Shown one piece after another: positions 1-6,582 of a DNA stretch of 8,884 nt; position 1 is the stretch's first letter; the number at the start of each line of letters is the position of its first letter. The notes under the pieces are model-generated. The model was not told the DNA's origin. It ran no database searches and was given only the letters and a program-made list of their open reading frames with translations. A program made the translations under genes and the position numbers. Source of the DNA: Deltaproteobacteria bacterium (GTDB lineage: Bacteria; Desulfobacterota; DSM-4660; Desulfatiglandales; B25-G16). The stretch covers positions 1-8,884 of the forward strand of contig JAFDDS010000012.1 of NCBI GenBank assembly GCA_019310745.1. The letters are read 5' to 3'.

Positions 1-140
1 ATCTGCTCCGGGGTTTGCCTTAGGCCGGTGTAGATCACTTCCATGCCATTGTCAGCCAATGCCCTTGCCACCACCCTGGCTCCTACATCGTGACCGTCCA
101 GTCCTACCTTGCCGATTAGTATTCTGTGCTTCCGCTTCAT
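1..140 (-). CDS. B12-binding small subunit of acyl-CoA mutase (partial, 3' end cut by window edge)
   Basis: Only the first 46 codons are visible; the gene runs off the left edge. The start ATG is at 138-140. The protein begins with a Rossmann-type strand ([15 protein letters not shown]) that carries the cobalamin-binding signature DxHxxG at residues 15-20. His17 would be the lower axial ligand of base-off adenosylcobalamin. In this family the separate B12-binding subunit is about 130-140 residues and pairs with a large TIM-barrel subunit lacking this domain. That is exactly the arrangement here, since the large-subunit gene ends 14 bases upstream. A purine-rich GAGAAAGG lies just before the ATG as ribosome binding site. 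The two-gene format is shared by archaeal methylmalonyl-CoA, isobutyryl-CoA and 2-hydroxyisobutyryl-CoA mutases, so it does not settle the substrate. The assignment as a B12 domain is very secure. Confidence 0.93.
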   Translation of the reverse strand, partial: MKRKHRILIGKVGLDGHDVGARVVARALADNGMEVIYTGLRQTPEQ

Positions 141-154
141 CGCCTTTCTCGCTC

Positions 155-1852
155 TCATCCCTTGGCCGAAAAGTGCTCCCTTGCCTGGTATTCCCCAAAA
201 ACCACTCTCAGAACGTCGCAGATTTCACCGACACTGGCATAAGCACGCACCGCCTCCAGCACCGGTGGAACAAGGTTTCCGTCACCGGCCGCCACCTCTT
301 GAACATGGGCTAAGGCTTCCTTGACAAGTATAGCATTGCGCTCATGCCTCACCGCGTTGAGTCTGTCTATTTGCGTGGCCTCAATAGCCGGATCAATCCT
401 AAAGGCGCCGAAAGACGTCTTGGATTCGGTCCTAAACTTGTTGACTCCGACGGCCACCCGCTGCCCCCTTTCAAATTCTCTTTGGCGCCTGATTGCCCCG
501 TCGCTGATATGGGCCGTATAATAGCCGCTTTCAATTGCCTGTATTGCCCCGCCTCGATCTTCAACCTTCACAAACTCCTCATAGATCTGTTCCTCGATCT
601 GCGTGGTGAGGGTCTCTATATAATAAGATCCGCCCAAGGGATCTGCGGTATTGGTTATTCCCAACTCATGGGCCAGTATCTGCTGAGTCCTCAGCGCGAT
701 CTTCGCGGCCTCCTCGGTGGGGGTTCCCAGGACCTCATCGTATGATGCATTATAAAGAAACTGTACGCCTCCCAATACATAGGCCAATGCCGCAAGGGTG
801 ATGCGGACGATATTGTTCGTGGGTTCAAGCAGCGTTTCTCCTCCATGGGAGTACGCGGTGATCTTCAGGGCCATCGATTCCGGTTTCTGGGCCTTAAGCT
901 TTTCCTTTACGATCCGTGCCCAAGCCCTTCGGGCAGCCCGAAAAAGGCAAATCGACACAAAGAAATCCATGCGCTCATCTAAGAACATGGTAAAAAATGG
1001 GGCAACATCATCGATCTGGTAGCCTTGATCTAACAGATGCCGTATGTAGCATACGCCGTTGGCCATAGCAAAGGCAGCGGCCTTAGATGAACCCGCACCA
1101 GCAGCATTAAGGTGGTTGGCGCAAAAGGTTAAGGGATACCAGTGGCGGGCATGTTCGGCACAATAGCTCACCACATCTGTTGCCAACCTCACTGCCGGCC
1201 GAATAGGAAAAATATAGGTGCCTCTGGCAACATACTCCTTGAGAACATCATTCTGCAGATCAACCACAAAATCCGAGGTTTTTAGGCCCTGTTTTTCTCC
1301 CAGGGCAATGAACAGCGCCAAGGCAATGGGGCCGAATGAATTCCCCAGCATGCTGACACGTCTTAATTTGTTGAGGGGGATGCCCTCAAAAAGGATTTCC
1401 ATGTCTCGGAGGGTGTCGATCGCAACCCCTACCTTCCCGACCTCTCCTTTGGCCATGACATGATCAGAGTCATATCCCACCTGGGAAGGGAGGTCTAGGG
1501 CCATGACAATCTCATCGGCTCCGCATTCAACCAGCTTTCTATATCGCTCATTGCAGGTGGCTGCTTCGCCGAAGCCTGCATAAGCCCTCATGATCCAGGG
1601 CTCCGCGCGGTACATCAAAGGGGTTATCCCACGGGTAAATGGATACTGACCTGGAAAACCCAGGTCCTTTCCATAATCAAACCCCATGTCTGAGAGATCC
1701 AGAGGGGTATAAAGCGGGTTACTGACGAGACCGGTATCGGTGACGAACGCTTGCTTCCGCTCTGATTTCTCTGCAAGCGCCGGTTTGAGACATCGCTCCT
1801 CCCCCTCCTTCTGGATTTCTTCAACCGACTTCAAATCTTCGCGATTACCCAT
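155..1852 (-). CDS. Adenosylcobalamin-dependent acyl-CoA mutase, large subunit (divergent methylmalonyl-CoA mutase family)
   Basis: This 565-residue protein is the substrate-binding TIM barrel of a two-subunit methylmalonyl-CoA-mutase-type isomerase; it lacks a B12 domain, which the next gene supplies. The start is placed at ATG 1852 because GAGGAG lies 4 bases upstream. A longer TTG start at 1888 would overlap the ligase gene by 20 bp and has no such site. Family landmarks are YPFTRG (70-75), RAYAGF (89-94), [12 protein letters not shown] (120-131), [11 protein letters not shown] (136-146), LQNDVLKEY (199-207), ALRTQQ (386-391), DPLGGSYY (404-411) and GVNKF (469-473). Aligned from memory to Propionibacterium MutB, the catalytic Tyr89, Arg207 and His244 are kept (Y91, R210, H247), as are Q197 and Q361. 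Many CoA or substrate contacts differ: Y75 to T77, R82 to E84, T85 to I87, S114 to V116, T195 to D198, N236 to Y239, R283 to F286, Q330 to Y334 and S362 to F365. The retained Tyr/Arg pair argues against isobutyryl-CoA (Phe/Gln) and 2-hydroxyisobutyryl-CoA (Ile/Asp) mutases. The real substrate is unknown, possibly a bulkier carboxylated acyl-CoA. Confidence 0.9.
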   Translation of the reverse strand: MGNREDLKSVEEIQKEGEERCLKPALAEKSERKQAFVTDTGLVSNPLYTPLDLSDMGFDYGKDLGFPGQYPFTRGITPLMYRAEPWIMRAYAGFGEAATCNERYRKLVECGADEIVMALDLPSQVGYDSDHVMAKGEVGKVGVAIDTLRDMEILFEGIPLNKLRRVSMLGNSFGPIALALFIALGEKQGLKTSDFVVDLQNDVLKEYVARGTYIFPIRPAVRLATDVVSYCAEHARHWYPLTFCANHLNAAGAGSSKAAAFAMANGVCYIRHLLDQGYQIDDVAPFFTMFLDERMDFFVSICLFRAARRAWARIVKEKLKAQKPESMALKITAYSHGGETLLEPTNNIVRITLAALAYVLGGVQFLYNASYDEVLGTPTEEAAKIALRTQQILAHELGITNTADPLGGSYYIETLTTQIEEQIYEEFVKVEDRGGAIQAIESGYYTAHISDGAIRRQREFERGQRVAVGVNKFRTESKTSFGAFRIDPAIEATQIDRLNAVRHERNAILVKEALAHVQEVAAGDGNLVPPVLEAVRAYASVGEICDVLRVVFGEYQAREHFSAKG

Positions 1853-1856
1853 ACCG

Positions 1857-1862
1857 CTCCTC
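1857..1862 (-). promoter_or_regulatory. Ribosome binding site that fixes the mutase large-subunit start
   Basis: GAGGAG on the minus strand, 4 bases before ATG 1852 and inside the 16-base gap after the ligase stop codon. It favours this ATG over the upstream TTG at 1888, which would lie within the ligase gene. Confidence 0.75.
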
Positions 1863-1868
1863 TTTGTC

Positions 1869-3440
1869 TTAATGGATCTTTCGTTCAAAACTCTTCCAGT
1901 AAGGCTCCCTCAGGGCGGCCTTCTGGACTTTCCCGTACGGGTTACGAGGGAGTGCTGTCAACATATCCACTGATTTCGGTTTCTTGAAGCTCGCCATATG
2001 GTCGCGACAGTAGTCGATGATCTCCTGTTCGGTAATCTCATATCCCTCTTTTGGGACTACCACGGCCTTAATAGCCTCCCCCCATTTGTTGTCAGGAATA
2101 CCAATCACCGCAACCTCTTTTACCTTTGGATGGGTGACAACGACATCTTCGATTTCCTTAGGATAGATATTGAAGGCCCCACTAATAATCATGTCCTTCT
2201 TTCTGTCAACGAGATAGATATATCCCCTGGAATCAGCATATCCCAGATCACCGGTATGAACCCAGCCATTCTTCAAGGTCTGAGCGGTCTCTTCAGGGTG
2301 ATTCCAGTATCCCGTCATTATGTGATTGCCCCTAACAATTATCTCTCCCACATCCCCTGGCTTTACCTCGTCTCCGCTATCATCAACGATCCTTATCTCC
2401 ACATTGATACAAGACCTTCCAGCGGACGCCAGCTGGGAAACCATCTCTTTTGGTCCTTCAATGATATGATCCCTGCTCGATAACTTCGTAATGTACATAG
2501 GTGCTTCCGCTTGCCCGTAGAGTTGAACGAGCTTTTCCCCGAAGAACTGAACTGCCTCGATCAGCCTGGGGACAGCAATGGGAGAGCCGCCATAGATAAT
2601 GGAATGAAGGCTGCTCAGGTTGTACTCCGTCTTCTCAGGCGATTCGGAAAGGGTGTAGAGCAAGGTAGGAACCAATTTCAAGACGGTTACCTTTTCCCGC
2701 TCAATTGTGTCAAATACGACCGCTGGGCTAACCTCCGGCACGAGCACGTTAGTTGCGCCCTTAACAAAAAAGGGAAGAACAAAAAAACCAGCGCCGTGGC
2801 TTAGGGGTTGGGTATTTAAGAGAACATCTTCTTTAGTGATTGGGCCATAGTCCAGGATAAGGTTAATGGCAACGTTTGCCCAGGATTTCTGGGTTAACAT
2901 AACTCCCTTCGGTTTTCCTGTTGTACCTGAAGTATAGAATAGGGTGTGTAAGTCCTCCTCTTCCATCTCACCCAAAGGTTCGGCCTCAGAACTGTTTTCA
3001 ATCAGATTCTCATAGTCGTAGGCATCTAAAACACTTTCCTTAAAGAGTCCTTCTGAAACCCGCACGAACTTCTTGGCCGTCTTTAGATTGGGTTTAATAG
3101 CTTCAACCGTATCTGTGAAACTCTCTCCGAAGATGAGCGTTTCAGCGCCCGCGTCATTCAACATGAACTCATGATCGCTTCCAGTTAATCTGGCATTCAG
3201 AGGGACTCTAACGATACCTGTTTTAGATAAAGCAAAATCAATTTCAATAAATTCACAGCAATTCTTCAAGAGCATTCCAACCCGGTCCCCTTTCTTTATC
3301 TCAAGTTGGAGGAGTGCATTCGAGAGCCGATTAACCCTGCTATTCAGGTCCCCAAATGTCCTTCTGGCGTCCTTGTAAATCAGTGCTATGTTGTCTGGAT
3401 ATTCATGTACCGCTCTCTGAATCAAGTGCTTTACGTTCAT
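1869..3440 (-). CDS. AMP-forming acyl-CoA ligase (ANL superfamily)
   Basis: This 523-residue enzyme is full length for an acyl-CoA synthetase. It would convert a carboxylic acid, ATP and CoA to acyl-CoA, AMP and pyrophosphate in the cytoplasm. The ATP-binding P-loop FYTSGTTGKPKG is at 168-179 and the A5 motif is YGQAE (309-313), where YGxTE is usual. The ribose-binding HTGDLGY (395-401) is followed by the hinge and A8 motif DRKKDMIISGAFNIYPKEIE (412-431). The A10 catalytic lysine is K504 in RNPYGKVQK. The ATG start at 3440 has GAGAGGAG seven bases upstream. The gene lies 45 bases after iclR and 16 bases before the mutase gene, so it is almost certainly co-transcribed with both, and its product is presumably the mutase substrate or a precursor of it. 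A comparable ligase-mutase pairing is known for 2-hydroxyisobutyrate catabolism. Sequence alone does not give acid specificity; medium-chain, branched or aromatic acids are all possible. Confidence 0.93.
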   Translation of the reverse strand: MNVKHLIQRAVHEYPDNIALIYKDARRTFGDLNSRVNRLSNALLQLEIKKGDRVGMLLKNCCEFIEIDFALSKTGIVRVPLNARLTGSDHEFMLNDAGAETLIFGESFTDTVEAIKPNLKTAKKFVRVSEGLFKESVLDAYDYENLIENSSEAEPLGEMEEEDLHTLFYTSGTTGKPKGVMLTQKSWANVAINLILDYGPITKEDVLLNTQPLSHGAGFFVLPFFVKGATNVLVPEVSPAVVFDTIEREKVTVLKLVPTLLYTLSESPEKTEYNLSSLHSIIYGGSPIAVPRLIEAVQFFGEKLVQLYGQAEAPMYITKLSSRDHIIEGPKEMVSQLASAGRSCINVEIRIVDDSGDEVKPGDVGEIIVRGNHIMTGYWNHPEETAQTLKNGWVHTGDLGYADSRGYIYLVDRKKDMIISGAFNIYPKEIEDVVVTHPKVKEVAVIGIPDNKWGEAIKAVVVPKEGYEITEQEIIDYCRDHMASFKKPKSVDMLTALPRNPYGKVQKAALREPYWKSFERKIH

Positions 3441-3485
3441 TGCGTCGCTCCTCTCTTGAAAATCCCTTTTTTGAGTTTCCTGCTT

Positions 3486-4256
3486 TCACACTGTGGGCGT
3501 GAGGTTTTTTTTAAGCTTATTTGAAATTCGAGCTGCACCAAGCTTGATGTCATCGAGACAAGTCATCATCTTGGATGAAAAACGATTATCTGGCCCCAAA
3601 ACGCTGAGAGCAACAGGACAGACATAACTGCTGATGGGAACCGAGATGGAAGCGCTTCCTGGTGTTCTTTCGCCAAAACTCATGGCATATCCTTGCTCTC
3701 TGGCCTTCTTTACCTCTGTTAGTAATGCCTCTTTGTCTGTGATAGTCGAAGGTGTTAGGAGAATAAGGGTAAGATTGTCCAATATGACATGAAGTTCAGC
3801 ATCTGGGAGCTTCGAAAGCAATACTTTCCCTGCTGACCCTGTGTATATTGGTTCACTGATCTCCCTACCCCCTCCCGTATATTTGATTTGTTCAAGGCTC
3901 TGCAATTCATCCAAACACATCCGCTCGACTCCACATCGAATATGAAGAAGCACCGTCTCTCCGCAAAGATCTCTTAACCGCTTCATCTCACTGAATGCAC
4001 AAAGGGTAAGTACGTGATGTGCAATGCCTGGTTGTGCTGCAAGCTCAAGAATCAATGGGCCCAGATAGTAACGACGTGTTAAGGGGTCCTGCATGACCAT
4101 CCCTGACATCTCAAGAGATTTTAAAAGCCTATGAACTGTACTTTTGCTGAGTTGAAGTTCCTTAGATAGATCGCTAACGCGATCAACTTCATTGGCTAAA
4201 TGCCTTAAGACGCGGCTACCCTTTATGATAGAATTTACTATTTTGCTGCCTGTCAT
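3486..4256 (-). CDS. IclR-family transcriptional regulator
   Basis: A 256-residue regulator of normal IclR length. The N-terminal winged helix-turn-helix spans about residues 14-66: the recognition helix is LSKSTVHRLLKSLE (36-49), followed by the wing around TRRYYLG (60-66). The C-terminal effector-binding domain carries the typical EPIYTGSAGKVLLS (135-148) and the late GSASISVPI signature (200-208). Start choice: ATG 4256 is preceded at 5 bases by AAGGTGG. An in-frame TTG at 4277 falls at the predicted transcription start and so cannot serve. The gene is first in the unit with the ligase and mutase genes, and a palindrome covers its own promoter, so it probably controls itself and the downstream catabolic genes. 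IclR proteins usually sense a pathway substrate or intermediate, here presumably the acid or its CoA ester. Repressor or activator role cannot be decided. Confidence 0.93.
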   Translation of the reverse strand: MTGSKIVNSIIKGSRVLRHLANEVDRVSDLSKELQLSKSTVHRLLKSLEMSGMVMQDPLTRRYYLGPLILELAAQPGIAHHVLTLCAFSEMKRLRDLCGETVLLHIRCGVERMCLDELQSLEQIKYTGGGREISEPIYTGSAGKVLLSKLPDAELHVILDNLTLILLTPSTITDKEALLTEVKKAREQGYAMSFGERTPGSASISVPISSYVCPVALSVLGPDNRFSSKMMTCLDDIKLGAARISNKLKKNLTPTV

Positions 4257-4261
4257 TTTTT

Positions 4262-4268
4262 CCACCTT
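4262..4268 (-). promoter_or_regulatory. Ribosome binding site that fixes the iclR start
   Basis: AAGGTGG on the minus strand, separated from ATG 4256 by five A residues. It supports the shorter 256-residue reading over the 263-residue TTG start. Confidence 0.7.
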
Positions 4269-4281
4269 GAGAAACAATTGT

Positions 4282-4296
4282 TTTCTATAATAGAAA
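4282..4296 (-). promoter_or_regulatory. Candidate IclR operator: perfect 15-bp palindrome
   Basis: TTTCTAT, one central base, ATAGAAA: two perfect 7-base arms, the size typical of IclR-family sites. It covers the -10 box of the predicted iclR promoter, so bound regulator would block RNA polymerase. A second perfect 12-bp palindrome, AAACAATTGTTT (4272-4283), adjoins it across the predicted transcription start. Taken with one extra base on each side it approximates GAAAC/GTTTC arms. Placement fits autoregulation; binding itself is inferred. Confidence 0.55.
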
Positions 4297-4312
4297 CCTT
4301 ACAGATAGTCAA
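4284..4312 (-). promoter_or_regulatory. Predicted sigma70 promoter of iclR-ligase-mutase unit
   Basis: On the minus strand, TTGACT (4307-4312), a 17-base spacer, then TATAGA (4284-4289). The transcription start is expected near 4277, giving a leader of about 20 bases that holds the ribosome binding site. The -35 matches consensus at 5 of 6 positions and the -10 at 4 of 6. Confidence 0.55.
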
Positions 4313-4514
4313 GAAAAAATTTTGGAACTGACGCGATATTTTTCTCCCAACTACTATACCACTGTATATCCTTTTTTCACTCACCTTCTTGTCTGCTGCG
4401 GGTGGCAATCCGGGCTGACTTATCTTTGCAGAGCGGTGCCCTAATTTTCCGCTGTGCTTACCGGTTAAGGCAGTTACCAAACAGAAAGATCTCCGACTTG
4501 TTCTCGCGAGAGAG
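4313..4514. other. Intergenic stretch between thiolase gene and iclR promoter
   Basis: This stretch probably separates two transcription units. Just after the thiolase stop there is a short palindrome, TCTCGCGAGA (4502-4511), but no stem-loop followed by a T run, so no terminator can be called. The part nearest iclR is AT-rich. Open frames crossing it show no family features and overlap the iclR promoter, so I call no gene here. Confidence 0.5.
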
Positions 4515-5642
4515 CTATTTTTTCAAGATAGTAATCGCACAATTTCCCGGCGTACCAAGACAATGTGCCATACCGAGTCGAGCCCCAGCTACCTGTCGTG
4601 GCCCTGCCTCTCCTCTCAATTGCCACAGTATTTCTGCTATTTGGGCCAATCCACTAGCTGATAAGGGGTGGCGCCTCGACATCAAACCACCACTCGTGTT
4701 AATGGGGAGCTTTCCGCCCAAGTCAAAGGTGCCCTGCTCAAGTAAGTGCCCATATTCGCCCTTCTTGCAGAGCCCCAATTTCTCACCACTCGTGAGTTCC
4801 GCAGATGACATGGTGTCATAGACCTCTACTAGGTCCATGTCTTCCGGCCCATACCCTGAAGCTTCATATGCCTGCCTAGCGGCAAGCTCAGTCCTGTCTG
4901 GGTTATGAATATTGATGCTCCCTGCGCCCTTCATGTTACCATAGGTCTCAGAGGTTAGCACTGAAGCAGCTACCGTAACGTTCCTTGCTTTTGATTTGAG
5001 CATTTTAGCACTGCAGAGAATAGCGGCCGCTGCCCCATCGCCATTTGCACAACACATAAGAAGGCGCAACGGGGTTGCAATCATGCGAGAATCAAGAACC
5101 TCTTCAAGAGTAACTTCTTTTCGGAACCCCGCATAGGGATTCAAGACGCCGTTCTTGCGGTTTTTTACGGTGACCATGGCAAACTGCTTCACTGTCGAGC
5201 CATACTCTTGCATATGTCTTTGTATATCAAGGGCGTAGTTTGCCGGCTGCACATTGAATCCCATATCTCTCTCATACTCAGGCCACGAGGTGTCGTCTAA
5301 TAACCCCCCAGGGATTTTTTCGACCCCTACCGCAAGACATACATCATAAAGACCTGTGGCTATTGATTCATAGCAGAGTCTAAACGCAGACGCCCCACCT
5401 GAGCACGCATTCTCAACGTTAACAATCGGTATACCCGTCTTTCCTATTTGGGCGGCAATATTGTGTCCGACCCCCATGCCTGAATAAGCATTAGCACAGA
5501 ATACAGCCTGTATGCCTTTCCATTGAAAATCGGCATCCTTTAGGGCATTCATTACTGCCTCGCGCCCCAAGTCCTGGTAGTCCCTGTCAGGATACCTCCC
5601 AAATCTGCATATGCCAACGCCTGCTACAACTACTTCTCTCAT
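4515..5642 (-). CDS. Thiolase-family protein (SCP2/BbsB-like acyl-CoA thiolase)
   Basis: This 375-residue protein has the thiolase fold of the SCP2-type or BbsB-like branch. The nucleophilic cysteine is C80 in VENACSGGASA (76-86), and the catalytic histidine is H325 in GGLMSRRHPLSASG (318-331). A late segment, MAHCLGTPGNCAITIL (358-373), places C361 where classical thiolases have the second active-site cysteine; SCP2-type relatives commonly have HN there. The usual HDxF-like segment reads YDTM (275-278), and the expected GHP is RHP, so several active-site neighbours are unusual. It would cleave a 3-oxoacyl-CoA with CoA, or run the reverse condensation. It starts at ATG 5642, with AAGAGGA about nine bases upstream, and follows the DUF35 gene by 35 bases. 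Thiolases of this branch often work only as a complex with such a DUF35 partner, as in benzoylsuccinyl-CoA thiolase BbsAB of toluene degradation. Substrate is not known. Confidence 0.9.
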   Translation of the reverse strand: MREVVVAGVGICRFGRYPDRDYQDLGREAVMNALKDADFQWKGIQAVFCANAYSGMGVGHNIAAQIGKTGIPIVNVENACSGGASAFRLCYESIATGLYDVCLAVGVEKIPGGLLDDTSWPEYERDMGFNVQPANYALDIQRHMQEYGSTVKQFAMVTVKNRKNGVLNPYAGFRKEVTLEEVLDSRMIATPLRLLMCCANGDGAAAAILCSAKMLKSKARNVTVAASVLTSETYGNMKGAGSINIHNPDRTELAARQAYEASGYGPEDMDLVEVYDTMSSAELTSGEKLGLCKKGEYGHLLEQGTFDLGGKLPINTSGGLMSRRHPLSASGLAQIAEILWQLRGEAGPRQVAGARLGMAHCLGTPGNCAITILKK

Positions 5643-5677
5643 AATACCGAATCCTCTTAGGTATAAGCTCTTTATGA

Positions 5678-6106
5678 TTATTCTTTAACGGGTCTAAATT
5701 TATGGCAAACTATCTCGTTACCCTCGTCATTGGTGTATAGTTTTTCAATGACTAGTTCCACCTTCATGCCAATATGAAGCTTCTGAAAGTCACACCCTGT
5801 ATAGAGCGTCTCAATCCTGACCCCCTCAGGCAGTTCAACCCATCCGAATGCATAGGGAACTGGTCCTTTATAATGGCTTCCGGGTGGTTGCATAACAATG
5901 GTGAAGCTATATATCTTCCCCTTCCTGGTCAGCATAGTTTCCTCTAACTTGCTCCCTTGGCAGTTCTGGCAAACCATCCGTTTTGGAAAGAAAAGCTCCC
6001 CACAGGAAGGGCACTTACTTCCGATGAGCTGCGGCTTCTGATCAAGGGTTGACGGGTTTGAAAAAAGCCCGTCTTTTATGGGAATTTTCGGGGCATTTGA
6101 TGTCAT
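5678..6106 (-). CDS. Zn-ribbon/OB-fold protein (DUF35 family), thiolase partner
   Basis: A 142-residue protein with the two-part DUF35 layout. An N-terminal rubredoxin-like zinc ribbon has four cysteines, C32 and C35 in CPSCG, C46 and C49 in CQNC. An OB-fold follows from about residue 58 (RKGKIYSFTIV) to the end, including the family-typical PVPYAFGWVELPEGVRI (82-98) and GMKVELVIEKL (113-123). Such proteins bind CoA esters and form heteromers with SCP2-type thiolases; BbsA with BbsB is a characterised case. Immediate linkage to the thiolase gene (35-base gap) supports that role. I prefer ATG 6106 over ATG 6133, because 6133 lies only about 5 bases from the predicted transcription start and has no ribosome binding site. 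ATG 6106 has only a weak GCGGAA upstream. It is first in its transcription unit. Confidence 0.88.
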   Translation of the reverse strand: MTSNAPKIPIKDGLFSNPSTLDQKPQLIGSKCPSCGELFFPKRMVCQNCQGSKLEETMLTRKGKIYSFTIVMQPPGSHYKGPVPYAFGWVELPEGVRIETLYTGCDFQKLHIGMKVELVIEKLYTNDEGNEIVCHKFRPVKE

Positions 6107-6124
6107 ATTTTCTATTCCGCATTG

Positions 6125-6140
6125 TAGAATCATTATTCTA
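6125..6140. promoter_or_regulatory. Inverted repeat at the DUF35-thiolase transcription start
   Basis: TAGAAT-CATT-ATTCTA: perfect 6-base arms around a 4-base centre, lying over the predicted start point (about 6138). Its arms resemble the TAGAAA/TTTCTA arms of the palindrome in front of iclR, but in the opposite (everted) order. A lone exact half-site, ATAGAAA, lies at 6109-6115 (minus strand), three bases before the ATG. It could be a second target of the same regulator; this is tentative. Confidence 0.35.
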
Positions 6141-6144
6141 AAAT

Positions 6145-6173
6145 ATCATAATTTTTGAATAAAATTTTGTCAA
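6145..6173 (-). promoter_or_regulatory. Strong sigma70-like promoter of DUF35-thiolase unit
   Basis: On the minus strand, a perfect -35 TTGACA (6168-6173), a 17-base spacer, and -10 TATGAT (6145-6150, 5 of 6 matches). The spacer and flanks are AT-rich. The expected start is near 6138, about 32 bases before ATG 6106. This is the best promoter in the window. Confidence 0.7.
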
Positions 6174-6198
6174 GTATTTTACTTTTTATTTTTTTTGA

Positions 6199-6459
6199 AA
6201 CAGCATTGCGGTCGCAAAGGCAACAGAAGTTGCTTTTTGGCAGCGCCCCGCAACATACTATCAGGGGGCACCAACGGCCACCGTTTCTGTGATAATGTCA
6301 AGCGAGATGGAAGAAGATGTTAAATTTGCCTCAACGGCTGTAACCCTTTTTACCCTTTTATCTTTTTTCTCTCTGTGCTTCTGGAGCTATCCGGTAAGTT
6401 TTTTAGGCGCATACTCCAAAAATAATAAAAGGCAGTTCGTACCCAGCCCAGATTTATAA
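6199..6459 (+). pseudogene. 3' remnant of an AEC-family (auxin efflux carrier-type) permease
   Basis: An open frame without a start runs from the codon after a TGA (6196-6198) to TAA 6457-6459. The stretch GAPTATVSVIMSSEMEED, then a helix rich in T, L, F and S (TAVTLFTLLSFFSLCFW), resembles the final part of AEC-family transporters. There, a Pro-Thr-Ala segment and a stretch of the type 'stable-phase-of-TLLS' precede the last membrane helix ending in an aromatic tryptophan. The first 25 or so residues do not look like membrane protein and may be scrambled. No upstream reading frame continues the family on either side of the stop, so about the first three quarters of the gene is missing. The tail after the helix is hydrophilic. 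The family call is by pattern recognition only and moderately sure; that it is a non-functional remnant is more certain. Confidence 0.45.
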
Positions 6460-6582
6460 AATGAAAAGGATCATATTATTGGATCATATTTTTGGTTGAC
6501 CACACTGGGAAATCCCTGATAGTTTGAAACAGTAGTCATTTTTCTGGCTTTTTTGGGAAGAATTCCTTTGAGTGGAGGCAAT
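6460..6582. other. Intergenic stretch between two gene remnants
   Basis: AT-rich sequence without a convincing gene. It holds the 13-base tandem repeat listed separately and, at its right end, GGAGG (6574-6578), the ribosome binding site of the broken hicB-like gene. A hicA toxin gene would normally lie here, but no reading frame shows recognisable HicA sequence. Confidence 0.5.
6468..6493. repeat. Two-copy 13-base tandem repeat
   Basis: GGATCATATTATT (6468-6480) followed directly by GGATCATATTTTT (6481-6493), one mismatch. A short local duplication in AT-rich spacer; no function can be assigned. Confidence 0.6.

Noticed and set aside
155..1852. Assignment of the mutase as 2-hydroxyisobutyryl-CoA or isobutyryl-CoA mutase because of the adjacent ligase.
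   Set aside because: The diagnostic residues do not fit: Y91 and R210 are the methylmalonyl-CoA-type pair, and A118 is found where the hydroxy-acid enzyme has Asp.
1853..1888. Longer mutase start at TTG 1888 (12 extra residues).
   Set aside because: It overlaps the end of the ligase gene, lacks a ribosome binding site, and the downstream ATG 1852 has a good one.
4253..4480. A 75-codon minus-strand open frame before iclR.
   Set aside because: It overlaps the predicted iclR promoter and leader, has no family features and reads through AT-rich spacer; taken as chance.
4502..4511. TCTCGCGAGA palindrome after the thiolase gene as terminator.
   Set aside because: No loop and no following T run on the minus strand; a chance short palindrome is likely.
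6497..6571. Possible hicA tail before the hicB-like gene (frame ending WEEFL then TGA).
   Set aside because: Only a five-residue resemblance to HicA C-termini, with stops close upstream; too little to call.
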